In this document: positions 25,544 through 33,773 of the stretch, one piece after another
Layout: each line of letters starts with the position of its first letter
Numbering within the stretch: position 1 is the stretch's first letter
Source: JAOAPY01 sp038237475
GTDB lineage: Bacteria > Acidobacteriota > Blastocatellia > Pyrinomonadales > Pyrinomonadaceae
Assembly: GCA_038237475.1 (NCBI GenBank)
Contig: JBBRYS010000005.1
Span: forward strand, 62,001-126,000
DNA: 64,000 bases
Direction of reading: 5' to 3'
Position numbers and translations under genes: made by a program
The notes under the pieces: generated by a model
Told to the model about the DNA's origin: nothing
The model's database searches: none
What the model saw: the letters and a program-made list of their open reading frames with translations, nothing else

Positions 25544-26998
25544 TTAGGTAAACGAGACATCCATGACGTGGCTACCTGTGGGCGCCGTTGCCGGATCGGG
25601 TGCTTGAGCGGCCAATTCCTTTGCCTCCGTCGCCTCGTAGAGGCGCCTGAGTACGATGGCGTATCCGACCACATAGTAGAGATACCAAAGAAAGGCCACG
25701 GACGCGAAAAAGCTCGAGACCATATAACCAATCAAGCTGGCTTCGAGGCCTGCTGCCAGATAACGGAAGCGGGATTTTGGATCGTGTTCTTTTGTGTCCG
25801 CGCCTATCAGACGTAGCGGCTTGATTGCTGCCACAAGAAACATAATGTAAATGATCATCGCCGGCACACCGGCCTCTGAACCCACCTGCGTATAAGCGTT
25901 GTGCGTGGCATGATCAGTATTCGAAAACAGAACGTAATTGTTTAGTCCAACGCCAAACAAGGGATGATGAAGTAGTATAAAGATTGATCGCTTCAAATCA
26001 TTCTGACGCGCGATTGAAGAACTATCTCCCGTGGTGGCGATGCGCTCCCGGAAATCTCCGGGTGCCAGCGCCACGAAACCCGTGACGACCAGGAGTGCTA
26101 TACCCAAATAGAGCGGACGATAATTGCGCGCTAAGCGCCAGACCATGAATCCTATCGAGCACATCAGCCCGATAAAACCTCCGCGCGAGAACGACGCAAC
26201 TATTCCCAACACCATCACTGCAACGCAGAGGGGATATATCAGTTTTCCCAGAACATATTTGGTGGTAAGAAAGAACGCAATCGTGATGGGAATCATCGTC
26301 ACCAGGTGCAGGGCCATATCGTTCGGGTTGTCGAAGAGACCACCGATGACACCTTCAATGCGCGCGCCGGGAAGATTGAATCGACCTAAACGATAATCAT
26401 TGAACGCACCTATACTCATCCAACAACTCACCACCAGAATAAGCCAGACGAGAAATTTTAGACGCCATTCAGTGCGGACCACGTTAACAAGGATGATAAA
26501 GATCACAAGGACCTTCACAAACTCAACAAAAGCCGACCAGGCCATCAGCCGGTTTGAGGCGAAGGGCACCGACAGCAGGCCGGCGAATAGAAGGACCAGC
26601 GCCAGCTTTATCTCCCTGACCGAGATCGAAATCTTGCCTTCAAGCCCGAGCTGGGTGGGGATGTAAACTGCCAATGTGGCGAGCGCAATCCAGAATGCGA
26701 TTGAAGCAGTCCACTTTAGCGAAGGAAAGATTTCGTAAGGACGAAAATAGACCCAGGCTGTGAAAAAAAACAGACCGGCGTAACTAATTGCGTGGCCACG
26801 CTTAATGCCCATTGGTCGCCGTGCCAGGTCCGCCGGGACTGAGACCGCTTTCGGCGCGACCTTGGTGATCGGCGCCGGATTCGAGTCGGAAATCCGGGCT
26901 GGCGGCACCCACACTTCAACCGGGTCCTGAGCTGAATCTCCGTCAGCTGGCCTGCGTGACACGGGCTCGTAATCCAAAATGTGCGGTTCCTGGGGCAT
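25544..26998 (-). CDS. O-antigen ligase/Wzy-like polymerase
   Basis: The 484-residue product has a 75-residue hydrophilic, Pro-rich N-terminal extension and then about 11 membrane helices. The O-antigen ligase signature is near residue 345-385: LLHHPLFGVGLNNYVLFSN followed by HNAYTQVGSEAG, with conserved His and Asn in the periplasmic loop. Such proteins polymerise flipped repeat units or ligate them to an acceptor. It is the first gene of the minus-strand polysaccharide run (transcribed before the kinase-like and flippase genes) and lies just downstream of the terminator at 27095-27129. A promoter must therefore lie in 26999-27094. A second relative lies at 51479-52963. Confidence 0.88.
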   Translation of the reverse strand: MPQEPHILDYEPVSRRPADGDSAQDPVEVWVPPARISDSNPAPITKVAPKAVSVPADLARRPMGIKRGHAISYAGLFFFTAWVYFRPYEIFPSLKWTASIAFWIALATLAVYIPTQLGLEGKISISVREIKLALVLLFAGLLSVPFASNRLMAWSAFVEFVKVLVIFIILVNVVRTEWRLKFLVWLILVVSCWMSIGAFNDYRLGRFNLPGARIEGVIGGLFDNPNDMALHLVTMIPITIAFFLTTKYVLGKLIYPLCVAVMVLGIVASFSRGGFIGLMCSIGFMVWRLARNYRPLYLGIALLVVTGFVALAPGDFRERIATTGDSSSIARQNDLKRSIFILLHHPLFGVGLNNYVLFSNTDHATHNAYTQVGSEAGVPAMIIYIMFLVAAIKPLRLIGADTKEHDPKSRFRYLAAGLEASLIGYMVSSFFASVAFLWYLYYVVGYAIVLRRLYEATEAKELAAQAPDPATAPTGSHVMDVSFT

Positions 26999-27094
26999 TT
27001 GGTGACTTTCCGAGGAGAGCGGAAATCTTTCGCCGGACAGTATAACCGGAACGAATGCGTCTCACGATCCGGGAATGCGTGTCGATAAAAATAA

Positions 27095-27129
27095 TGGAAG
27101 CTGCAACGCAATAAACGCGGCAGCTTCCA
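27095..27129 (-). terminator. Rho-independent terminator of the sigma-like gene
   Basis: TGGAAGCTGC (27095-27104) and GCAGCTTCCA (27120-27129) form a perfect 10-bp stem. On the minus strand it is followed by ATTATTTTTATC, a T-rich tail. It ends the transcript of 27190-28395 and separates it from the polymerase gene that begins at 26998. Confidence 0.8.
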
Positions 27130-27189
27130 CCGGAATTTGAAGCGAGGCGCGGACTGCAAGGTGCCTCTTGGGGGGCGAAAGCCTTCCGG

Positions 27190-28395
27190 CTACACTGCGA
27201 CCTGTTCCTGGGTACTGGCCAGAACGAGATCGCGAACTCGTTCGCGCAAAGCGCTTTCAAAACGGCGTGCTTCTTCGACCTCGCCAAAAGAAAGTGCGCG
27301 CAACTCCTGTTCAATACGGCGCCGATAGTCGGACACCAGGGAATCGGAAACACCCAGAACTGCTGCGACCTCAAGCTGAGTTGAGTTCTCTGAGGCCAGG
27401 TAGCAGTGCCAGAGCACTCCCAGAATTCGATTGTACTGCTTCACTTTACCGCGCACCGTCTCGTGCAGGTTCTTCAAAAACTGGTCGACAAAACCGGCGG
27501 CTTCGTCTTCAGACTCACGTCTTAACAAGCCCTGCTCAGGAGTGTCCTTACGATCCACCGGTTCAAACTGAAATCGCTCGCTGTCGCTGTCGTCCGTTTC
27601 CAGGGGCACCAGATAGATGTCCATGACCGGGAGACGTGACATCACAAGGCTGCGCAAAGTCCGCACATCAACCGGGGCGTCGACTGCGTCGAGCACCGAC
27701 ACAATCAAATCTTCAAGGTCTGAATTGCTGATCACTACCTGAGAATCTCCGGTGCAACCAACCATGCGGGTATCTCGCTGGCGGATTGGCACCATGTGGG
27801 CGCGCTGTTCCAGCTCATGATGATCGCGGCGACGTTTTTGATCGCCCCACTCGCTCAAGCCGTAAATCCGGTCGGCCAGCCGGCGATGTGGTTCGTTGTC
27901 GATTCCGCTGGTGTCGAAGCGGCGAAAGTTTGAGCTCGACTGAATCAGCGTCGAAATGCGACGCGCCAGGCGATAGCTTTCCGGATGGCGTTTGCGGAGC
28001 TCGGCGGTGAGCAGGTTGGTCAACTCGATCTGACTGATCTCGCATTCGATCTCATAGTCAGTCATGCTCGTATCGAGGTAGTGTTCAAATCGATTCTTGC
28101 TCAGTAACTGGACGAACAATTCCTGAGTGAGGTCTGTGTGAGCGTTGCTGCCACCTTCTTCAACCAGCAATCCGGCATTTCTGGATGCTCGTACCAAAGG
28201 GTGGTGCGACACGATACGATGCAATTCGCTCCAGAGCCTGTTGACGTCCGAAGAGCGCAGGCTTTCAACCCACTTGCCGCCTTTCGAATAACGCTCGGGC
28301 GTTGGACGCGGCACTCGTGCAGGTTTCTCCTGAGCCGGAGCGGATACTGGAGCAGCTTCGAGTTGGCTTGTGTAATCTTGGCTTAGGGGTTTCAC
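27190..28395 (-). CDS. Divergent sigma-factor-like regulatory protein
   Basis: The 401-residue product starts at a GTG with a Pro-rich leader. Residues about 86-105 (HTDLTQELFVQLLSKNRFEH) resemble sigma region 2 and residues about 338-362 (STQLEVAAVLGVSDSLVSDY) look like a sigma-4-type helix-turn-helix followed by a basic helix RRRIEQELR. Between them is a 200-residue spacer with no recognised domain, far longer than in ECF sigma factors. I therefore call it sigma-like, not a proven sigma factor. It sits alone with its own terminator, just upstream of the polysaccharide genes and divergent from a zinc-finger small protein, so it is a good candidate regulator of that cluster. An inactive DNA-binding relative is the alternative. 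Confidence 0.6.
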   Translation of the reverse strand: MKPLSQDYTSQLEAAPVSAPAQEKPARVPRPTPERYSKGGKWVESLRSSDVNRLWSELHRIVSHHPLVRASRNAGLLVEEGGSNAHTDLTQELFVQLLSKNRFEHYLDTSMTDYEIECEISQIELTNLLTAELRKRHPESYRLARRISTLIQSSSNFRRFDTSGIDNEPHRRLADRIYGLSEWGDQKRRRDHHELEQRAHMVPIRQRDTRMVGCTGDSQVVISNSDLEDLIVSVLDAVDAPVDVRTLRSLVMSRLPVMDIYLVPLETDDSDSERFQFEPVDRKDTPEQGLLRRESEDEAAGFVDQFLKNLHETVRGKVKQYNRILGVLWHCYLASENSTQLEVAAVLGVSDSLVSDYRRRIEQELRALSFGEVEEARRFESALRERVRDLVLASTQEQVAV

Positions 28396-29008
28396 TTGAT
28401 TTTCTTGGGCCGAGACGGCTATGTGGTGTTTGATTTATTGAGCGTTGAGGCTCGACCGAGTCAGCTAGGCTGGCCTGATGATCGCGAAGAGCAAAAACTT
28501 ACTGTAAAAGTGAGAAGCTCGAAGAAGCGCAAGGCTAAACTCAGCGACCAGAGCGTTGCGCCATCCAGCTCTGCTGGGGCGTGGTCTTCAAGACGTCCCG
28601 AGTACTAACAAGAACCTCGGGAACTATCTAGTTTTCATTTAACTGGCCGTTTGGGGATGCGCCCAACTGGACTTGGTGGGCCTTCCTGGATAGCAAGGGG
28701 AGCAACTCCCTTAACTGACGAAAGGGATGGTACCAGCAAACTAAAAATTGAGCAACAAGTTTTTACATTTCTCTCAACATATTGATTTCATTCGAAAAAA
28801 AGTTGTTTAAACCTCTTCAGAAGCTGGAAATCGGGTTTGATTAGCCCTTTTCCCCAGCTGACCAAGCGAAATGCGTCTATTTAGACCCGATCATTGAGGC
28901 TTGCAGATTAACTTTGCCCCTAGCCTGTTCCTCAATGCGTGGACGCCTTGGCCCAGATCATAAGGGCTTAATGTTTTAGCAGCTTATCTATGCGATTTAG
29001 GGGAAGAT
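28396..29008. other. Gene-free divergent intergenic region with possible structured leader
   Basis: No convincing gene lies in these 613 bases. On the plus strand, 28642-28667 can form an imperfect hairpin (GGCCGTTTGGGG paired with CCCAACTGG). AAGGGGAG (28696-28703) pairs with CTCCCTT around a CAA loop, and CATTGAGG (28892-28899) pairs with CCTCAATG (28930-28937). These hairpins could be a leader for the zinc-finger gene at 29009. I compared it by eye with c-di-GMP-I, glycine, SAM and cobalamin riboswitches and saw no match. An A/T-rich segment (about 28740-28810) may hold promoters. Confidence 0.35.
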
Positions 29009-29317
29009 ATGGTTTCTTCAGGTGTGGGCTCCTTCACAAAACAGGCCGCTTGCCCCTCGTCAAAAATCCTGCTTGAGTATCGTCTCGGCGCCCTGGCCTC
29101 GGAAATGATCCAACTGGTCGACTGGCACCTCAAGGAGTGCGATTTTTGCTGGTCTGAAGTGAGGCTACTCACTCATCATGGCCAATCAACGGCAACCGGA
29201 GTTGAAGGCCGGCCACCATCCATTCCTGTAAACTTGAGGGTCCTGGCAGAAGCTTTGCTCTTCAGTCACCGGCCGCGCCCGTCAAAGTCGAAACGACAAA
29301 ACACTCTCAGCAAATGA
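29009..29317 (+). CDS. Small zinc-finger-type protein (anti-sigma-like)
   Basis: The 102-residue product contains HLKECDFCWSEVRLL (residues about 44-58), the H-x3-C-x2-C pattern of zf-HC2/ZAS anti-sigma zinc fingers, preceded by a helix SSKILLEYRLGALASEMIQL. After it comes a Ser/Pro-rich segment and a basic tail (HRPRPSKSKRQ) with no membrane helix. A GGGGAA ribosome site is six bases before the ATG. Because it is transcribed divergently from the sigma-like gene across a structured intergenic region, the two could be partners. A free-standing zinc-binding small protein is the alternative. Confidence 0.6.
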   Translation: MVSSGVGSFTKQAACPSSKILLEYRLGALASEMIQLVDWHLKECDFCWSEVRLLTHHGQSTATGVEGRPPSIPVNLRVLAEALLFSHRPRPSKSKRQNTLSK

Positions 29318-29374
29318 GCGCGCTCTTGCAACTTATCGTTGCTCGCAAGAACTACCACCGCTCCAATAATTTCT

Positions 29375-30637
29375 TTACTCGGACTGAGGCTTTCGTGGCA
29401 ACTCAATCACGAAAGTGCTACCGGCGCCCAGAGTCGATTCAACTGCCACGTCGCCCCCGTGAGCGCGCGCCAGATGTTTGACAATGGCCAGTCCCAAACC
29501 GGTCCCTCCCAACTCGCGCGAACGAGCACGATCTACCCGATAGAAACGCTCGAATAGCCGTTGCAGGTGTTGGGTCGGTATTCCCTCTCCAGAATCATCA
29601 ACAAAGATCTTGTCTCGAGAACCATTCTCATGCCGTACTGTAACGCGGCCGCCACTGCGATTGAACTTGATCGCATTGTCAATGAGGTTAGTCAGCATTT
29701 GTTCGAGCCGGGGCGGATCGGCCAGGACTCTGACGTCCTCACCAACTCTGTTCTCCACGGCCACTTCACGATTTGCTGCGCTACTGGTTAACGATGTAAT
29801 GACGTCGTTGACTAAATGCCGCAGGTGAATCTCTTCAGTCTGCACTGCAATATTCCCAGCCTCAATTGCGCTTAGCTCCAAAATATCATCAATCAAGCCA
29901 TGCATTCGGGTTGCGTTTCGGCGAATGATAGCTAGAAACCGCTGGCTATCAGCCGCGGCGATATCCCCCCTTTCGAGGGTCTCAATAAAGGCAAGGATGG
30001 CCGTCAAAGGAGTGCGCAGCTCATGGGAAACATTTGAGAGAAACTCCTGACGCACGTGTTCGAGCCGCTCCAGCTTGGTGACATCAAAAAATACTCCGAT
30101 GGCGCCCTGCACGGCTTTTCCATCACTCGCACGAAGAGGAACGACACGCAAATCAAAAACCTTGCGATCGGGCCCGTGGGTCTCGACTTTGATTCCGGAA
30201 CGCTCTTCCCCTTTCATAGCGCCAAGGAAGGCCCCATAGATTGCCGGGTTCCTCGTTAATTCAGTCAAACGCTGCGACTGCAGTGATTTTGCCGCGCGCG
30301 TGAATAACTGAAAAGCAGCAGGATTGGAGGCCACTACGCGCATGTCATTATCCACTACCAGCAAGCCTTCGCGCATCCCACCCAGGGTCGCCTCGAACAG
30401 TTTTCCCAGAACGAGAAGTTGCTCGCTGTCCGCATCTTTTGTTGTTCGTGAATCGATTGCGAAAGAACCGATAGCTGTTTTTTGAGCTTGTTTGGAAAGA
30501 GAGGATCTAAGGAAAACGCCGGCCAGCACCGACAGGCTGATAGTTATGATCAAAGCCGCCGTGACGGCAGGCGCCAGAGCCAAAGCGCCCAGCAGAGCAA
30601 TTCCTGCCGCTGCCATCCAATAGAATTGAAACTTCAT
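29375..30637 (-). CDS. phoR: PhoR-type sensor histidine kinase
   Basis: From the ATG at 30637 this is a 420-residue membrane kinase (a TTG nine bases upstream is also possible). Two membrane helices lie at the N-terminus (about 7-45), then a PAS domain (about 75-185, LLVVDNDMRVVASNPAAFQLF), the HisKA box FLSNVSHELRTPLTAI (His near residue 205) and a full HATPase with NLIDNAIKFN, DSGEGIP and RELGGTGLGLAIVKHL. It would sense phosphate status through the Pst/PhoU complex and phosphorylate the adjacent response regulator, 12 bases away. It is the last gene of the pst-pho operon. Phosphate specificity is inferred from the neighbours. Confidence 0.93.
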   Translation of the reverse strand: MKFQFYWMAAAGIALLGALALAPAVTAALIITISLSVLAGVFLRSSLSKQAQKTAIGSFAIDSRTTKDADSEQLLVLGKLFEATLGGMREGLLVVDNDMRVVASNPAAFQLFTRAAKSLQSQRLTELTRNPAIYGAFLGAMKGEERSGIKVETHGPDRKVFDLRVVPLRASDGKAVQGAIGVFFDVTKLERLEHVRQEFLSNVSHELRTPLTAILAFIETLERGDIAAADSQRFLAIIRRNATRMHGLIDDILELSAIEAGNIAVQTEEIHLRHLVNDVITSLTSSAANREVAVENRVGEDVRVLADPPRLEQMLTNLIDNAIKFNRSGGRVTVRHENGSRDKIFVDDSGEGIPTQHLQRLFERFYRVDRARSRELGGTGLGLAIVKHLARAHGGDVAVESTLGAGSTFVIELPRKPQSE

Positions 30638-30649
30638 TTTCTGCAAACT

Positions 30650-31345
30650 CTATGGGGTTTTGCCGCAGCCTGTGAAGCGATAGCCAACGCCCACCACGGT
30701 CTCAATGCAGTCGCCACAGTCCCCTAGTTTTTGCCGCAGACGCCGGATGTGAACGTCGAGCGTGCGCGCATCGCCGTAATAGCTATAACCCCAAACGTTG
30801 TCGAGTAACTGCTGGCGGGTTACGACTCGATCGTGACTCCTGGCCAACGCTGACAAGAGGTTGAACTCTTTGTTGGTGAGTTTGACCCGCGTGCCTTTGC
30901 AAACGACTCGGACATCAGAGAAATCGATCACTAACTGATCGTCCTCATAATTTTTAGTGGCGCCTTCGTCGGTGCGCCGCAAAACTGCTCGCACTCGAGC
31001 CAGCAGTTCCCGGACAGAAAAAGGTTTGGTAATGTAATCGTCCGCACCCAAATCCAGTCCGGCCACCCGATCGGCTTCCGATGTCCTGGCAGTGAGCATG
31101 AGAATCGGCGTCCGCCTGGTCAGCGGTTCCCGGCGCAGTCGCCGGCAAAGCTCGCTCCCGCTCATCGCCGGCAGCATTAGATCGAGAATGATAAGGACCG
31201 GCGGGTTGCGCTGGTTGAGGGCCTCAATCAGTCCCTGTTCGCCGGTGGCGGCAATCACGGTGGCAAGACCTTCGCGTTCAAGGTTGTATTTCAAACCTTC
31301 GGCGATATCTGCATCGTCCTCGATGATCAGGACAGGTCTGGACAT
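30650..31345 (-). CDS. phoB: PhoB/PhoP-type response regulator
   Basis: The 231-residue protein has a receiver domain with the acidic pocket IIEDD (residues 7-11), phospho-acceptor Asp55 in LIILDLMLP and the switch Thr in MLTART, followed by KPFSVRELLARV. Its C-terminal winged helix of the OmpR/PhoB class contains LTNKEFNLLSALARSHDRVV and the recognition stretch RTLDVHIRRLRQKLGD. It would bind the Pho box found at 35957-35987 upstream of pstS and activate the operon under phosphate limitation. The gene lies between phoU (4 bases) and phoR. Confidence 0.93.
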   Translation of the reverse strand: MSRPVLIIEDDADIAEGLKYNLEREGLATVIAATGEQGLIEALNQRNPPVLIILDLMLPAMSGSELCRRLRREPLTRRTPILMLTARTSEADRVAGLDLGADDYITKPFSVRELLARVRAVLRRTDEGATKNYEDDQLVIDFSDVRVVCKGTRVKLTNKEFNLLSALARSHDRVVTRQQLLDNVWGYSYYGDARTLDVHIRRLRQKLGDCGDCIETVVGVGYRFTGCGKTP

Positions 31346-31349
31346 GACT

Positions 31350-32009
31350 TCAGTGAATGTGTTTGATGATCGCTGCTTCGGCCATATAAACGGTCAGCTC
31401 GCAGATATCAGTTACATAGTCCCCGATTCTTTCCATGTGTTTGGCTACGAACAACAGACGCGCGTCGCTAGTTGCGGTAGCAGGCTCAGATACCATCAGC
31501 GCGATCAGGTCATGAAAAAGTTGGTTATAAAGGGCGTTGATTTCCTTATCCCGTTTGATGACTTCTCGCGCTGCCATGGCATCACGGGCCGTAAAGGCAT
31601 CGAGCGCAGCACGCAACATCGACGAGGCATGGTCGGCCATGCGCTGCAGGCTACCGCTCAGTTTGATCTCAGGTTCAGTGTTGAGATCGAGGGTGGCCCG
31701 CGCGATATTACAAGCATGGTCGGCGATACGTTCCAGTAATGGCGCCATCTTCACGGCCGCGATGACAAAACGAAGGTCGCGGGCAGCCGGCTGGCGCAGT
31801 GCAATGATATCGACGCATTGCCGGTCGATCTCGACCTCGAGGCGATCAATCTCATCATCGTGGTCCAGGACTTCCCGGGCCATCGCGTCGTCACGCTGCG
31901 CGAGGGCATTCATCGCGCTCTCGAGCGCTCGTTCAGCTTCGCCCCCGAGCAACAGCACTCGATCGCGCAATTCATTTAATTCGTCGTCAAGATGGCGATG
32001 ATGATCCAT
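31350..32009 (-). CDS. phoU: Phosphate transport system regulator PhoU
   Basis: The 219-residue all-alpha protein shows the two-fold repeated PhoU domain. Repeat 1 has LGGEAERALESAMNAL, DDEIDRLEVEIDRQCVDII and the conserved ALRQPAARDLRFVIAA. Repeat 2 carries MADHASSMLRAALDAF and DKEINALYNQLFHDLI, ending with HMERIGDYVTDICE. PhoU bridges the Pst transporter and PhoR and keeps the Pho response off when phosphate is plentiful. Metal-binding acidic residues in the ERIxD and DHACN segments are intact. It lies immediately after pstB, the standard gene order. Confidence 0.96.
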   Translation of the reverse strand: MDHHRHLDDELNELRDRVLLLGGEAERALESAMNALAQRDDAMAREVLDHDDEIDRLEVEIDRQCVDIIALRQPAARDLRFVIAAVKMAPLLERIADHACNIARATLDLNTEPEIKLSGSLQRMADHASSMLRAALDAFTARDAMAAREVIKRDKEINALYNQLFHDLIALMVSEPATATSDARLLFVAKHMERIGDYVTDICELTVYMAEAAIIKHIH

Positions 32010-32042
32010 AAGAAATTTGGTCTTTGGTCCCCGGACCCTTTT

Positions 32043-32876
32043 TCACCCAAACCTTCCGGTGATGTAATCCTCGGTCAACTTCTGATCCGGAGCGGTAAAA
32101 ATCTTCTCGGTCGGGTTCACCTCAATCAATTTGCCGAGCAGGAAGAAAGCCGTGGTGTCAGAAACGCGCGCGGCCTGCTGCATATTGTGTGTCACGATCA
32201 CAATCGTGTACTTCTGCTTGAGATCAACGATGAGCTCTTCAATCTTTGCGGTGGCAATCGGATCCAGCGCCGAAGCCGGCTCGTCCATGAGGATCACTTC
32301 CGGCCTGATTGCCAACGCGCGCGCAATGCAAAGGCGTTGCTGCTGACCGCCCGAGAGCCCGAGCGCCGACTGGTGCAATCGGTCCTTTACCTCGTCCCAT
32401 AACGCGGCGTCTTCGAGTGCCTGCTCGACCCGTTCGGCCAGTTCAGCCTTACTATTTGTTACCCGATTGATCCGCAGACCGTAAGCGACGTTATCAAAGA
32501 TGGACTTAGGGAAGGGATTCGATTTCTGAAACACCATACCCACGCGCCGGCGCAAATCAACCACGTCCGTACCGGGCGCATAAATATCCTCGCCATCGAT
32601 AAAGACTTCTCCTTCAACCCGCGTCCCGGGAATGACGTCATTCATGCGATTAAGAGTTCTCAGGAAAGTGGACTTGCCGCATCCTGAAGGACCAATCAGG
32701 GCTATCACAACTCGCCCGGGAATCTCGAGTGAAATATCGTGCAACGCCTGCGTCCGCCCATAGAAGAAGTTCAGATGACGCACGGCAATCACGGCAGTGG
32801 TCGGCAGCCCGGCGCTGGAGGCCAGGTTCGCCGGCAGCTTGAACTGCTGCGGGACCTTGGTCGTGGTAACTGACAT
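32043..32876 (-). CDS. pstB: Phosphate ABC transporter ATPase PstB
   Basis: The frame extends to 32975, but the first 33 codons overlap pstA, so I take the ATG at 32876, giving 277 residues. The Walker A motif GPSGCGKST is at 62-70, the ABC signature LSGGQQQR and the Walker B VILMDEPASALDP are intact, and the PstB-typical RRVGMVFQKSNPFPKSI is present. It hydrolyses ATP to drive phosphate through PstCA. The start is two bases after the pstA stop, implying translational coupling. The first 28 residues are an extra, poorly conserved extension. Confidence 0.96.
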   Translation of the reverse strand: MSVTTTKVPQQFKLPANLASSAGLPTTAVIAVRHLNFFYGRTQALHDISLEIPGRVVIALIGPSGCGKSTFLRTLNRMNDVIPGTRVEGEVFIDGEDIYAPGTDVVDLRRRVGMVFQKSNPFPKSIFDNVAYGLRINRVTNSKAELAERVEQALEDAALWDEVKDRLHQSALGLSGGQQQRLCIARALAIRPEVILMDEPASALDPIATAKIEELIVDLKQKYTIVIVTHNMQQAARVSDTTAFFLLGKLIEVNPTEKIFTAPDQKLTEDYITGRFG

Positions 32877-32878
32877 CT

Positions 32879-33736
32879 TCAAAACTTCTTGCGCGTGAAG
32901 AATCGCACGGTGATGTTTATTCCCAGGATTAACGTCATCAAGACCAGGGTGGCCGCCCAGGCTCGCCTGTGCCATTCGTCATACGGCGAAATCGCGTAAT
33001 TGTAAATTTGTACTGTAAGCGAAGCGATCGGCTGATCCAAGTAGTGACTGAAGAAGCGGCTGCCAAAAGCAGTGAACAAGAGCGGCGCCGTCTCTCCCGA
33101 GACTCGCGCCACCGCGAGCATCGCTCCGGTCGCGATCCCCGAAGCGGCAGCTGGAATCACGACGCCCAGCGTAACGCGCCACTGCGGCGCTCCGAGTGCG
33201 AGCGCGCCTTCGCGTAAATTTTGTGGTACCAGCCTGATCATTTCTTCAGTCGTGCGCGCAACGATTGGAATCATGATCAAACCGAGCGCAATCCCGCCGG
33301 CAAAGGCTGAAAAATGTTTCAAAGGCAGGACGACAACGGCGTACACGAAAACGCCGGTGACAATCGAAGGTATGCCCGTTAGCGTATCCACAACAAATCG
33401 CACCAGGCTGGCAAAGCGGCCGCCGCCAAACTCGGAAAGGTAGACGCCGACTGCGATTCCCAGTGGCATACCGGCTGCAGACGAGAGCACCAGCAATACG
33501 ACCGTACCAAGAATGGCGTTGCCAATGCCCCCACCTTCCCCAACTGGGCGAGGACTATCAAGTAAGAATCGCAAGCTGACAGAACCAATTCCCTGCCAGG
33601 CAATGTAGGCGAAAATTATCAACAGCACTCCCACCGCGAAGACTGTGCAGGAGGCTGTGAGCGCTGTCATAACGGCGCTGGCTAACCGCCGCTGGCGATC
33701 ACCGGGGCTCAGAGATCTTGTTAACTGAGATTTCAA
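32879..33736 (-). CDS. pstA: Phosphate ABC transporter permease PstA
   Basis: The 285-residue inner-membrane protein has six predicted helices and the permease loop EGALALGAPQWRVTLGVVIPAA (EAA-type motif) before the fifth helix. The N-terminus is unusually short before the first helix, near residue 20. SIVTGVFVYAVVVLPL matches the conserved TGIPSIVTGVFVY region of PstA. The start is a TTG with an AAGG upstream. It pairs with PstC to form the channel and docks on PstB. Gene order pstC-pstA-pstB is standard. Confidence 0.95.
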   Translation of the reverse strand: MKSQLTRSLSPGDRQRRLASAVMTALTASCTVFAVGVLLIIFAYIAWQGIGSVSLRFLLDSPRPVGEGGGIGNAILGTVVLLVLSSAAGMPLGIAVGVYLSEFGGGRFASLVRFVVDTLTGIPSIVTGVFVYAVVVLPLKHFSAFAGGIALGLIMIPIVARTTEEMIRLVPQNLREGALALGAPQWRVTLGVVIPAAASGIATGAMLAVARVSGETAPLLFTAFGSRFFSHYLDQPIASLTVQIYNYAISPYDEWHRRAWAATLVLMTLILGINITVRFFTRKKF

Positions 33737-33773
33737 TCCGGGCCTTTTCTTTCAGGGTTACCGCTTTATGTAC

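Noticed and set aside
28396..28608. A 70-codon plus-strand frame in the divergent intergenic region
   Set aside because: No ribosome site or recognisable sequence; low-complexity charged tail looks random, and the region is better explained as leader/promoter DNA.
28642..28760. A c-di-GMP-I or glycine riboswitch
   Set aside because: Some motifs (AGGGGAGCAACTCCC, GACGAAAGGG) look suggestive, but the conserved GEMM and glycine cores are not present in the right order.
32877..32975. Longer N-terminus of PstB from 32975
   Set aside because: It would read 33 codons antisense-free but in a different frame over pstA, and the extra residues are unlike PstB; the ATG at 32876 fits the two-base gap to pstA.
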